The translations under genes and the position numbers were made by a program. Below are positions 37,123-45,832 of a stretch of DNA of 64,000 nucleotides, piece by piece. How positions within the stretch are numbered: the first letter of the stretch is position 1; each line of letters opens with the position of its first letter. The notes under the pieces are model-generated. The model saw only the letters and a list, made by a program, of their open reading frames with translations, was not told the DNA's origin and did no database searches. Source of the DNA: Okeania sp. SIO2B3 (GTDB lineage: Bacteria; Cyanobacteriota; Cyanobacteriia; Cyanobacteriales; Microcoleaceae); assembly GCF_010672525.1 (NCBI RefSeq), contig NZ_JAAHGH010000008.1, positions 183,714 to 247,713 of the forward strand, read 5' to 3'.

Positions 37123-38517
37123 ATGCGCACTGCCTACCAATATAAATTAAGGCCCAACAAAGAACAAACCGCAGTCATAGAAATGTGGTTGGAATTGTTG
37201 CGTCGGCAGTACAACTATCGGTTAGACGAGCGGTTCTCATGGTGGTTAGAAAATCGCTGTCCGGTTAACGCTTGTGCCTTGGTGATGCCAATTCCTCAAC
37301 TCAGAGATAATCCAGATTATTACTCTCAAAAAAAAGATTTGGTCAATACCAAAGACAAGTTTCCTGAGTACAAGTTGATACATTCTCAGGTGTTACAGGA
37401 TTGCATAAAACGGGTAAAAGTTGCCTTTGATAGATGGTTTAAGGCAGATAAAAATGGACATAAATTAGGGAAGCCAAGGTTTAAGGGAAAAGGACGTTAC
37501 CGAATAATGAATAATGAATAATTAATAATTAATAATTAAATAATTCGCACCTTGAAGCCGAACCTTTTAACGGGAAAAAGCGGTCGAGGGATGGTGATCT
37601 CTCGGAGCCATATCCAATCGACCAAGAGAAAAGTGCTAGGATATTTCCTTATATTTAATTCTGTAACGGTTAAAACCCGAGATAATTATCAATTATCCAT
37701 TAATGAACGGAGATGAATGTTATCCTCAAATCAAGCAAGACTGCATAGAAGGAAACAAGATAAACTTGCCCAAAATAGGCAATATAAAGTTGATTCAACA
37801 TCGATAGTTACCTGATGGTTTTCAAATTAAAACTGTAACTATTAGTCGTAAAGCAGATGGTTATTATGTGACTTTATCCCTAGAAGACAAATCAGTTCCA
37901 GCTTTGAGTTGTGAAGTTGAACCTACATTAAAAAATACTCTGGGAATCGATATGGGGTTGAAGGAATTCTTAGTAACAAGTGAAGGAGAATCTGTTCCCA
38001 TACCTCAATACTATCGAAAATATCAGCAGCGATTAAAGACTCTACAAAAACGTTTATCTCGAAAGAAAAAAGGAAGTAAAAGATGGTTCAAGGCTGTTAA
38101 AGCTGTAGCTAAACAACATAAAAAGGTTGCCGATAAACGTAAAGATTTTCATTTTAAAACAGCCAATAAATTGTTATCAAAAGCGGATGTTATCGCCCAG
38201 ACGCGGAGCGGCGTGCCGGAGGCAAACTTAAACATTAAAGGACTAGCAAAGACCAGTTTGAGTAAATCAATTAACGATGCGATTTGGGGGTAAATTCCTG
38301 TCTATTTTGACTGTCAAAGCCGGAAATGCTTGAGGTGAAAACTATAGCAGTGAACCCCAAAAATACTAGCCAAGATTGCTCAAATTGTGGTGAAAAAGTC
38401 AAGAAAGAATTAAACATACGAACTCATTCTTGCCCGCACTGCGGTATTGTCATAGACCGCGACTTAAATGCAGCGATAAATATCAAAAACAGGGCGGTAG
38501 GGCCCAGACGTCCTTAA
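37123..38517 (+). pseudogene. tnpB (IS1341-type), disrupted
   Basis: The N-terminal part from 37123 (MRTAYQYKLRPNKEQTAVIE) is intact up to KPRFKGKGRYR at about 37500, where a family B repeat interrupts it. Coding resumes near 37720 (YPQIKQDCIEGNKINLPKIG), with a stop at IQHR-TAG (37807). Then come [20 protein letters not shown] (first catalytic Asp), a short in-frame insertion encoding QTRSGVP that replaces the Glu motif, a frameshift near 38290, and finally DCSNCGEKV ... HSCPHCGIVIDRDLNAAINI. At least four lesions make it non-functional; it differs clearly from the tnpB at 18.6 kb. Confidence 0.9.
37503..37718. repeat. Family B dispersed repeat, copy B6, inserted in tnpB
   Basis: Runs from CGAATAATGAATAATGAATA to AATTATCCATTAATGAACGG and includes AAGCGGTCGAGGGATGG and CCAATCGACCAAGAGAA. 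Interruption of a known gene shows that family B sequences insert. Confidence 0.75.
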
Positions 38518-38670
38518 AGCACGCGCTTGCCCGACGGAATACCGGGGCTACGAAACGAGAAGCCCACACTATAGCGTCAGCTTAGTGTGGGAGTATGTCA
38601 CTTCTTTAATCGCCTGATGACAAGAGTCTCTAGTAAAGAGACAGACTCTTATTCATGGTTTAAACCCAAT

Positions 38671-38717
38671 AAAAAAAACCTCCATAATTCATATAAATTC
38701 ATCTAAGGATGGAGTTT
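38671..38717 (-). terminator. Rho-independent terminator of the pspA-like gene
   Basis: On the minus strand ACTCCATCC and ATGGAGG form a stem followed by eight T, starting a few bases after the stop at 38725. Confidence 0.75.
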
Positions 38718-38724
38718 CAAATTA

Positions 38725-39441
38725 TTATTCTGTTTTTCTAAGATGAGAACTATCTTGAATCGGTAATTGAGAATTAGTTCCCCCAGGCAAAATTTCCGCC
38801 TTCATCGCCTCCAACTCAGCCTCAATATCATTACCCTCTTCGAAAGAAGCAAATTGTTTTTCTAAACTATCAGTTCCCAACTCAGCGATCGCCTCAGACT
38901 TAGCCTCAAGCTGCATTACCTTCTCTTCCATCCTATCAAAAGCACTCAAAGCATTACCAGTATTCACAGTGCCCAAAATTTCATTTAACTTTTCCGAGGC
39001 TTTAGCAGAACGTGCCCTAGCAATATACATATTCTTTTTTAGTTTAGCCTCACTAATTTTTTGCTCCAACTGTCTCATATTTTGCTTGAGCCTTTCCATT
39101 ACCTGTTTTTGCTGTTCCACCTGAACTTTCATCGCTGTAGCAGTTTCTTGGTAAGACTTGCGTCTAGTTAAAGCTTCCCGTGCCAAATTTTCCTGGCCTT
39201 TTTGCAAAGCTAACTGCGCTCTCCTATACCATTCATCTGCAGTAGACTGAGCTTGAGAATATTGTCGTTCAGTACGTTTTTGAGTAGCGATCGCCTGTGC
39301 CACTGCCTGGCGTAGTTTCACCAGGTCATTTTGCATATCTGTCACTGTCTGCTCTAGAACCTTCTCTGGATCTTCCGCACCAGAAATTAAAGTATTAATA
39401 TTAGCACGAATTACCCGCCAAACACGGTCTAAAAATCCCAT
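38725..39441 (-). CDS. pspA: PspA/IM30 family protein (PspA-like paralogue)
   Basis: 238 residues. MGFLDRVWRVIRANINTLIS is the amphipathic helix, GAEDPEKVLEQTVTDMQNDL and the coiled coil match PspA, and GTVNTGNALSAFDRMEEKVM parallels Vipp1. It ends after EEGNDIEAELEAMKAEIL with a short unstructured tail and lacks the extra helix of Vipp1. It is expected to stabilise stressed plasma membrane. ATG at 39441. With vipp1 it forms a tandem pair now separated by an IS200/IS605 wreck, and each has its own terminator. Confidence 0.88.
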   Translation of the reverse strand: MGFLDRVWRVIRANINTLISGAEDPEKVLEQTVTDMQNDLVKLRQAVAQAIATQKRTERQYSQAQSTADEWYRRAQLALQKGQENLAREALTRRKSYQETATAMKVQVEQQKQVMERLKQNMRQLEQKISEAKLKKNMYIARARSAKASEKLNEILGTVNTGNALSAFDRMEEKVMQLEAKSEAIAELGTDSLEKQFASFEEGNDIEAELEAMKAEILPGGTNSQLPIQDSSHLRKTE

Positions 39442-39668
39442 AAAAACTATCCCTCTTCATTATTATTTATTATATTTTGATATTATCTATAGCAGGCAAA
39501 AGGGAACAGGGAACAGGGAACAGGAAAAAGTGGGAAAAACATTTCCCCTGATTTGGATCGTCATCCGCATAAGTCCTAAACTACCTGTCTATTGCAATAT
39601 TTAATTGACTAATAAAATAGGTCGCTGTAGAATCAAGGAAGGAATGAATCTTTTGGGAATTAGTTCAT

Positions 39669-39896
39669 TAATTGATAATTGATCGTGGATAATTGATAAT
39701 TACCTCGGGTTTTAACCGTTATTGATTGAATATAAGGAAATATTATTTCTTCTCTTGGTCGATGGTCGGACAGCGAGGAGACCTCGCCATCCCACCCTAC
39801 GGGAAGCTCCGAAGATCGACCGCTTTTTTTACCCTTAAAAGGGGAGGCTTCAAGGCGCGAATTATTTAATTATTAATTATTAATTATTCGGCAATC
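39669..39896. repeat. Family B dispersed repeat, copy B7 (reverse orientation)
   Basis: Runs from AATTGATAATTGATCGTGG through TTCTCTTGGTCGATGG, GAGGAGACCTCGCC and GATCGACCGC to GGGGAGGCTTCAAGG and TTAATTATTCGGC, the reverse complement of B4/B9. Confidence 0.75.
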
Positions 39897-40157
39897 CTAC
39901 CATAGTTAAAGTTTAAGACAAATACAAAGCTCACTTCAAGGTATCCAGTTGATTCTTTTTTCAGTAGTTAGTAGTTATATTTAAATCCATATAAGTCTAG
40001 TTAAAATTTCAGCTACATCATATTAACTATTAGTTCAATAGATATCTCCAATAATCAAAAATCAAATCAATTATCGTGCAAAAATCATCAATCATTTCCT
40101 CCTACCCCCTACTCCCTACTCTCTACTCCCTACTCCATCTTTTCTAGAGAGGTCTGA

Positions 40158-40365
40158 TACCAAGCGTGAAAAAAGAATGCTACAAAAAGATAGACCTTGC
40201 TCGAATATGCTTAAAAATAGCTAGTCCAGTTCATTTTAGATAGTTATTTATATTATGTTTACCTTTTTTTCAATATTTATCCCTTCTTCCTTCTTTGTTC
40301 TTCCTTCTTTCGTACGGACTATGCAACGTCCCTAACATTTGTAACAAACATTTATCAAATTGGTA
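40158..40365. mobile_element. Family A MITE-like element, copy A6
   Basis: 208 bp, TACCAAGCGTGAAAAAAGAATG to CATTTATCAAATTGGTA, flanked by TGA on both sides. The empty site GGTCTGATAGAG with one TGA is preserved at about 40824-40836. Confidence 0.85.
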
Positions 40366-40546
40366 TGATAGAGTTAAGTTTTCAATAGTTAAAGTTTAAG
40401 ACGAATACAAAGCTCACTTCAAGGTATTCAGTTGATTATTTTTTTAGTAGTTAGTAGTTATATTTAAATCCATATAAGTCTAGTTAAAATTTCAGCTACA
40501 TCATATTAACTATTAGTTCAATAGACATCTCCAATAATCAAAAATC

Positions 40547-40742
40547 GGAGTTGCTGAATTAGGGTATGATATTAATCTTAATTACTTAGGAGTCAGGAGT
40601 CAGGAGGATAGAGTCAGGAGTCAGGAGGGAAGAAAGAAGAAGAAATAGGAGTATAAGGAGAAAGTTTTTTGGTCGGGTAAGCGGAACGGAGTTTTATCGC
40701 GCTCTGATCCGGACAGATATCATAGCTCAAATCACCAACGCC
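40547..40742. mobile_element. Family J insertion element with 8-bp target duplication
   Basis: 196 bp with ends GGAGTTGCTGAATTAGGG and AGCTCAAATCACCAACGCC (inverse copies with mismatches, both followed inward by TATGATAT). CAAAAATC occurs on both sides (40539-40546, 40743-40750) and once in the uninterrupted copy near 40057. No coding content; it carries GGAGTCAGGAGTCAGG repeats. Confidence 0.8.
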
Positions 40743-40884
40743 CAAAAATCAAATCAATTATCGCGCAAAAATCATCAATTATTTCTCCCTACTTCCTACT
40801 CCCTACTCCCTCTTTTCCAGAGAGGTCTGATAGAGTTAACTTTTCAATTTTGACTGGTGACTAAAATTATTTGCCTAAGTCATT

Positions 40885-42156
40885 TTAATAATTTTCAGGT
40901 GGTAATTTATAGTATTTCGCATCAAGTTTTTCCTGTCGTAATTCTTGGAGAAATTCCTTTGCTTTTTCTGGCTCCCAAAAAGCTCCCATTTGTATCTTAA
41001 TACCATTAGGAGTTTCACGAATATAAGCATCTGAGACTATTTGCTGTGCATTGTATAAAGACTCTTCATTCACATAGTCTACAACAACGTAATACCAACC
41101 ATTCTCTGACTGTATAGGAGTAGTTATTTCAGAACTGTCAGAAGTTTGTGGAGAAGTTTTTACTGTTGGAGATGGCACTGGAGAAGATGGAGCAGTTACA
41201 ACAGATTGTTGATTAGGAGATTGAATAGACTGAGGTAATAAGGTGCTGCTGAGATTATCAAGTTCTGCACCTGGTTTATAAGTAGGTTGTGCCGCAGTAT
41301 TAGCACTTCCCGATATTGGAGGTGGTACCGCAGGTCTTAATGTTGCAGTGGGAGATGGAAACTGGCTAGGTTTAGGATTAACATTACTTAGGGTATTCAA
41401 ATCTAAATCTACAAATTCTTGAGATGCCAAGTCAGGAGATTTTGGTAAAGGTTGCTCCTCTCTATTTTGACCATTACCCGCAGTAGTCTCATCTGTATCT
41501 TGTTGAGCTGAAGTATTTCTTAACAAACGGTCTAAACCAAGATTTTTCAGACCTGATGGATTCATTACAACATAACCCAAAGTTGTACAGGAAATCAAAA
41601 ACAGAAACATGGAAATTATTCCTAGAGGAGTAAACAAACTTGCTAAGTAATTAGGTTGCTCCTGACGACGTGATTTTAATTCGTCTAAACTCTCTAGAAG
41701 TTTTTCTGAAGATTCAAGGTTGTCATCTGGCGCTGTGGAATTATCTGTACCTAGTTGAGATGTCTGTTTCTCAGCATCCTGATTTTCTGCATCACCTCTG
41801 TTGGCCATAGTAAGTTCTGATGGAGTTGGAGGTTCGATCGCTACTGGTGAATTTTTGTTAGTGGAAGTGTTAGATATTTCAGAGTCTTCTAGTAATGATT
41901 TTGGTTCGGATAAAGGTAATGGGGATGCTGTTTGGTCATCTACCGGTGATACAGAAATTAATTCGGGTGTTTTATAAATTTGTTTATTACTGTTTTGCTG
42001 AGAAACTTGTGATTGTTCTGTTTGCCTGCGGTACTTGCGATATCTTGTTAATTCTGCTTCTAGTTGTACATCTAAACTGTCCATTACAGCTTGCAAAGTG
42101 GGATTTAATTGGTCTGTAGAGCTTTTAGTGGACTTAACCAAAGAACTTTGACTCAT
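40885..42156 (-). CDS. Single-pass membrane protein with C-terminal SPOR-like domain
   Basis: 423 residues. The N-terminal cytoplasmic part (1-180) is low-complexity, acidic and Ser/Pro/Gln-rich. One membrane helix (LFTPLGIISMFLFLISCTTL, about 188-210) is followed by a long Pro/Ser/Thr-rich linker (PSPTATLRPAVPPP, SPVPSPTVKTSPQ). The last 70 residues (GWYYVVVDYVNEESLYNAQQ ... GIKIQMGAFWEPEKAKEFLQ) have the two beta-alpha units of a SPOR-type peptidoglycan-binding domain. It is probably a cell-envelope or division-associated protein. Its start faces the DUF721 gene at 42232, a divergent pair. Confidence 0.6.
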   Translation of the reverse strand: MSQSSLVKSTKSSTDQLNPTLQAVMDSLDVQLEAELTRYRKYRRQTEQSQVSQQNSNKQIYKTPELISVSPVDDQTASPLPLSEPKSLLEDSEISNTSTNKNSPVAIEPPTPSELTMANRGDAENQDAEKQTSQLGTDNSTAPDDNLESSEKLLESLDELKSRRQEQPNYLASLFTPLGIISMFLFLISCTTLGYVVMNPSGLKNLGLDRLLRNTSAQQDTDETTAGNGQNREEQPLPKSPDLASQEFVDLDLNTLSNVNPKPSQFPSPTATLRPAVPPPISGSANTAAQPTYKPGAELDNLSSTLLPQSIQSPNQQSVVTAPSSPVPSPTVKTSPQTSDSSEITTPIQSENGWYYVVVDYVNEESLYNAQQIVSDAYIRETPNGIKIQMGAFWEPEKAKEFLQELRQEKLDAKYYKLPPENY

Positions 42157-42231
42157 TTGAGAACTCCTGTTACTTACTCAATACATTTTATATTTCAGAT
42201 AGAATGTCCCAATTATTATTGTAAAACGATT

Positions 42232-42792
42232 ATGGATTTTCAATCTCTCAATCAGATTTTAGGCTATCTCCAAATTATGGAGCTATCGCCCCAACAACAA
42301 CAGTTTCTAAAACTGATGGAGTATTGGGAAGAAGTTTTAGGAGTTATGGCTACTCAAACTAAGCCTCTATATATTGACCGGGGAGTTTTATATGTTGCAA
42401 CATCTAGTGCTGCTTTGTCTCAAGAACTTAGTTTTCGGGTGCCCCAACTTTTAGATAAGCTCAATCATTTTTTACCCACACCCCTAGACAATATCAGGTT
42501 TTCTGCTGCTCACTGGCATACAATTCACTCTCATCAATCGAGACAAACTGAAAAAAATAATTGGCTAGAGCATCCTAGCATGATTCCTCAATCTCAAAAA
42601 GCAACCTTGGAAGACTCGACTCATAAAAATCAAAACCCTCAAACCACATTTAAAAATTGGGCTAAAGCTATCAATACCCGCTTTCAAGGTTTACCTCTAT
42701 GTCCTCAATGCCAATGTCCTACACCCCCGGGAGAAATTCAACGTTGGTCAGTATGTGCAATTTGTGCCACTAAACAGTGGTCATCAAGTTAA
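42232..42792 (+). CDS. DUF721 (DciA-like) protein with C-terminal zinc ribbon
   Basis: 186 residues from ATG 42232 (MDFQSLNQILGYLQIMEL). The DUF721 core is LMEYWEEVLGVMATQTKPLYIDRGVLYVATSSAALSQELSF with LLDKLNHFL; a linker follows, then CPQCQCPTPPGEIQRWSVCAICATKQW, a four-Cys zinc ribbon seen in cyanobacterial members. DUF721 proteins include DciA, the ancestral loader of the replicative helicase DnaB. The zinc ribbon is an add-on not found in DciA of proteobacteria. Divergent from the SPOR-like gene with 75 bp between. Confidence 0.8.
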   Translation: MDFQSLNQILGYLQIMELSPQQQQFLKLMEYWEEVLGVMATQTKPLYIDRGVLYVATSSAALSQELSFRVPQLLDKLNHFLPTPLDNIRFSAAHWHTIHSHQSRQTEKNNWLEHPSMIPQSQKATLEDSTHKNQNPQTTFKNWAKAINTRFQGLPLCPQCQCPTPPGEIQRWSVCAICATKQWSSS

Positions 42793-43218
42793 GTTTTAAT
42801 TATTTCATAATTTTAACTCCTCAAATGTAATTGAAAAGACAAAAACATTAATTTTTATATTAAGTGGGTGACTAGAAATTTTTGATAGTTTTTTGAGTCT
42901 ATCTTTATGGGCTTTAAGCCAAAAATATTTTCCATTACTTGGTTTAAATATTATCTATTTTACTTCGATCTGACTTACCTTTTAACTTGATCCCTATCAA
43001 GTTAACCGAAATAATGTATGAATTAATACATTTTTACGTACTAGATTTCACATAAATGTTTCTGTTTATAAAGTAATTATAAAAATAATATAAATTTTAT
43101 TTAATTGATAGGGATATTCATAATCTAGGTGTCACAATGGATTTAATAGATTAAAACCACGAGTCTCTTGGATTCAAAATAATTAAGATAGACTCAATTA
43201 AATTTAGGAAAATTTTTT
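42793..43218. other. Gene-free stretch
   Basis: AT-rich, no recognised repeat or coding frame. The promoter of the 71-residue gene should be near its right end. Confidence 0.4.
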
Positions 43219-43434
43219 ATGAAACCCACTTTAGTTTGTCGTAATTGTCGATACTATTTGCCAGAAGGAAGACGTGGTGGTGTTTGTCAAAAGTTAACTA
43301 CACCAGTTGAAAGTAATTGGAAAGCCTGTTCGTTAGCTTCATCTCCCTTCAATAAATCCTGGGAAAATCTTGAGAGTATAGCTATCTGGAATCAGCAAAT
43401 CGATCAAGATTTGGAAGTAGTTAGTTTTACCTAA
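43219..43434 (+). CDS. Small Cys-containing cyanobacterial protein, unknown function
   Basis: 71 residues from ATG 43219 with AGGAAAA 6-12 bases upstream. The N-terminal half has CRNCRYYLPEG, a later CQKL and a WKACSLA, giving four Cys in a spacing suited to bind a metal (C7, C10, C23, C38 approximately). The C-terminal half is helical with Trp and Gln. It looks like a conserved small zinc protein, but I cannot name a function. A strong hairpin follows. Confidence 0.7.
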   Translation: MKPTLVCRNCRYYLPEGRRGGVCQKLTTPVESNWKACSLASSPFNKSWENLESIAIWNQQIDQDLEVVSFT

Positions 43435-43447
43435 AATGAAAGTTAAA

Positions 43448-43525
43448 AGCCTTGTTTCTTTCAAGAGGGTACTTGATACCCTTCTATCTATAAGAACAAG
43501 GTTTGTCTCCAATTTTTTTAGTTCA
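43448..43525 (+). terminator. Probable terminator hairpin after the 71-residue gene
   Basis: AAGCCTTGTT pairs with AACAAGGTTT, with an inner stem GAGGGTA/TACCCTTC; an AATTTTTTT run follows 8 bases later. No gene in 43526-43770. Confidence 0.55.
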
Positions 43526-43770
43526 ACTAACTAACAAAATTGGGGTTAGTTATTATGAGAAATATAAGTTAAGGTCTCAGTAACTTATCCATGTCAAAAA
43601 AAAGCTACATTTTTATTCTGACTCTAAGAGACTTTTTGTAAAGTTTTGTAAGGGAAAAGAATGCTCTTTAAATTGTAACTACTTGGTTATTTATCCCAAA
43701 CTTTGTGCTTTGAAATACTGACATTATTGGTGAGGAGTAAAAACACTTTATAATTCTTGACAAAAAATCT

Positions 43771-44619
43771 CTAAGGTAACCAAGGATATCTACGAAAGTC
43801 TGGAGGTCGTTTTTCTAGGAATGCTTTTTTACCTTCAGTTCCTTCCTCTGTCATATAGTATAAAAGAGTGGCATTACCTGCTAATTCTTGTAGACCAGCT
43901 TGCCCATCACAGTCAGCATTAAAAGCAGCTTTGAGACAACGAATAGCGATCGGGCTTTTTTCCAGAATTTCTGAAGCCCATTTAATGCCCTCTATTTCCA
44001 GTTCTTCTATAGGTACAATACAGTTAACTAAGCCCATTTCTAAAGCTTCTTGAGCTGTATACTGCCGACAGAGGAACCAAATTTCTCGTGCCTTTTTCTG
44101 ACCGACAATTCTAGCTAAATAACTGGCCCCAAAACCACCATCAAAACTACCTACTTTAGGTCCAGTTTGGCCAAAAATTGCATTGTCAGCAGCAATAGTT
44201 AAGTCACAAATAATATGCAAAACATGACCCCCCCCAATAGCATATCCAGCAACTAAAGCAATGACAACTTTGGGCATGGAGCGAATTAAGCGTTGTAAGT
44301 CCAATACATTCAGTCGTGGTACTCCAGTCTCATCAACATAACCTGCTGTACCTCTTACACTTTGGTCTCCACCAGCACAGAAAGCATACTTACCATCTGT
44401 GTAAGGTCCAGCACCTGTAAACAAAACTACTCCAATATTTGGGTCTTCACGAGCATCAACAAAAGCATCATAAAGTTCAAACACAGTTTTAGGACGAAAA
44501 GCATTGCGTTTGTGGGGACGATTAATAGTTATTTTGGCAATTCCATCAGTTTTGTGGTAAAGAATATCGCTATACTCTTTAACAATTTGCCATTTTATTT
44601 GTGAAGGTTGCTTTTTCAT
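43771..44619 (-). CDS. menB: 1,4-dihydroxy-2-naphthoyl-CoA synthase (MenB)
   Basis: 282-residue crotonase-fold enzyme closing the second naphthoquinone ring. Family signatures: [16 protein letters not shown], the CoA and oxyanion region [35 protein letters not shown], and the substrate loop [20 protein letters not shown] with the conserved Asp. The C-terminal [11 protein letters not shown] is typical. ATG at 44619. Single gene, 13 kb from menD and on the other strand. Confidence 0.95.
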   Translation of the reverse strand: MKKQPSQIKWQIVKEYSDILYHKTDGIAKITINRPHKRNAFRPKTVFELYDAFVDAREDPNIGVVLFTGAGPYTDGKYAFCAGGDQSVRGTAGYVDETGVPRLNVLDLQRLIRSMPKVVIALVAGYAIGGGHVLHIICDLTIAADNAIFGQTGPKVGSFDGGFGASYLARIVGQKKAREIWFLCRQYTAQEALEMGLVNCIVPIEELEIEGIKWASEILEKSPIAIRCLKAAFNADCDGQAGLQELAGNATLLYYMTEEGTEGKKAFLEKRPPDFRRYPWLP

Positions 44620-44933
44620 AAGTGCTGGTAAAAATTAATTTAAGGAAGGTATAAAGCAGGAAAAAGAAAGCAAATAACAGGTAAAGAATATATTAAATTA
44701 ACCCGATACTAATGCATAAATAAACAGATAATTTTTATTTACTTTACTTAGGGATGCTAGATAGAATTAAGTCCTTATTTTCTTTTTTTATTCTGTCTTG
44801 ATTTTTTTCTTCCTTATTCCTTGCGTTTTATGAGAATGCTCAGATTAATTGAAGTACAATCTTTTTGTCTTTTTTTATTCTTTGTTACTTATATTATACT
44901 ACTACTGAATTATTACTTGTTTACCAATGCTAA

Positions 44934-45087
44934 TACCAGTTTCAAAAAATCATGCTACATTAACTTTTTTTGTAGTTAGGCAAGACCTAGATTTTGCCAT
45001 AAATATAGGAAAATTAAATTAAAGAGCAAGGTTTTTCCCTGTTCCCTACTCCCTTTTTTACTGTAACGACCTTTTTTGAATTTGGTA
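44934..45087. mobile_element. Family A MITE-like element, copy A3, at the tadA start
   Basis: 154 bp, TACCAGTTTCAAAAAATCATG to TTTTTTGAATTTGGTA with TAA on both sides (44931-44933, 45088-45090). It ends three bases before the tadA ATG. The rest of the 44620-44933 gap has no gene. Confidence 0.8.
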
Positions 45088-45090
45088 TAA

Positions 45091-45561
45091 ATGATTGACT
45101 ATCCAAGTTATCTAGTCCATAAAAAGTGGATGAGTCGAGTATTAGAATTGGCCAAAATTGCTGGTGATGCCGGAGAAGTACCAGTTGCAGCTATAGTAGT
45201 TAACTCAGATGGCAAGTTGATTGCAGAAGCTCAAAACCGACGGCAGCGAGATTTTGACCCTACTGCTCATGCAGAAATATTGGCTTTGCGACAAGCCGGA
45301 CAAGTGTTGCGGAATTGGCACTTAAATCAATGTACTCTGTACGTTAATCTAGAACCTTGCCCGATGTGTACGGGGGGAATATTGCAGGCAAGAATAGGTT
45401 TATTGGTTTATGGAGCAGACGATCCGAAAACTGGCACAATACGAACTGTTGCTAATTTTCCAGATAGTGTTTTTTCTAATCATCGTCTGACTGTTTTAGG
45501 AGGAATAATGGAATCTGTTTGTCGTCAAGAATTACAGTCTTGGTTTGCTAGCCTTCGGTAA
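45091..45561 (+). CDS. tadA: tRNA-specific adenosine deaminase (TadA)
   Basis: 156 residues. The zinc-dependent deaminase site HAE is at residues 60-62 and PCPMC (Cys90, Cys93) completes it. N-terminal MIDYPSYLVHKKWMSRVLEL and internal AGDAGEVPVAAIVV match cyanobacterial TadA, which makes inosine 34 in tRNA-Arg. The natural N-terminus fits ATG 45091, yet the three bases before it are the target duplication of element A3. Hence the upstream signals, including any ribosome site, come from the element. Confidence 0.92.
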   Translation: MIDYPSYLVHKKWMSRVLELAKIAGDAGEVPVAAIVVNSDGKLIAEAQNRRQRDFDPTAHAEILALRQAGQVLRNWHLNQCTLYVNLEPCPMCTGGILQARIGLLVYGADDPKTGTIRTVANFPDSVFSNHRLTVLGGIMESVCRQELQSWFASLR

Positions 45562-45565
45562 ATAA

Positions 45566-45676
45566 TACCAAGTGTGATAAATGTTTGCTACATTTTCTTG
45601 AGTGGGGGAGTAGGGGAGTAGGGAAGTAGGGGAGTAGGGGAGTAGTAAAAATAAGAATAATTAACAATATTGAGTA
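45566..45676. mobile_element. Family A related element, copy A7
   Basis: Starts TACCAAGTGTGATAAATG and ends near ATTGAGTA; TAA lies on both sides. It carries GGGGAGTAGGGGAGTAGGG repeats. The same left end and AGAATTAACAATA recur at 48323-48440 next to the kinase gene. Weaker inverted ends than A1-A6. Confidence 0.5.
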
Positions 45677-45832
45677 TAAAATAGGCACATAAAAATCAAA
45701 AAGATGATAACTGAGGTGTTAATTGATATATAGTTGACAGTACAAGAAGTGTCATTTAAGGATGCCACTAAAGTAGGGATAAAATTTAGCTTAGAGTCAA
45801 GAAATCAAGTTAGATAATTGAGCTAAAAAACT

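Larger units (their letters stand above)
36950..38602 (+). mobile_element. Degenerate IS200/IS605-type element between vipp1 and pspA
   Basis: The left end near 36951-37006 folds as CCGCC ... CTCACAC / GTGTGAG ... GGCGG. The right end holds GAAGCCCACACTATAGCG, AGTGTGGGAG and TATGTCAC (38562-38602). It contains a tnpB wreck only. A minus-strand open frame over the left end is a shadow. Confidence 0.7.
39902..40850. repeat. Segmental duplication (483 bp offset) carrying two element insertions
   Basis: ATAGTTAAAGTTTAAGAC opens copies at 39902 and 40385; both run through CAAAGCTCACTTCAAGGTAT and GAGGTCTGATA. The first copy is interrupted at its end by A6, the second in its middle by element J. 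Each uninterrupted counterpart shows the empty site. No gene lies between 39442 and 40884. Confidence 0.85.

Noticed and set aside
36946..37140. 64-codon minus-strand frame
   Set aside because: Antisense to the hairpin left end of the IS200/IS605 element.
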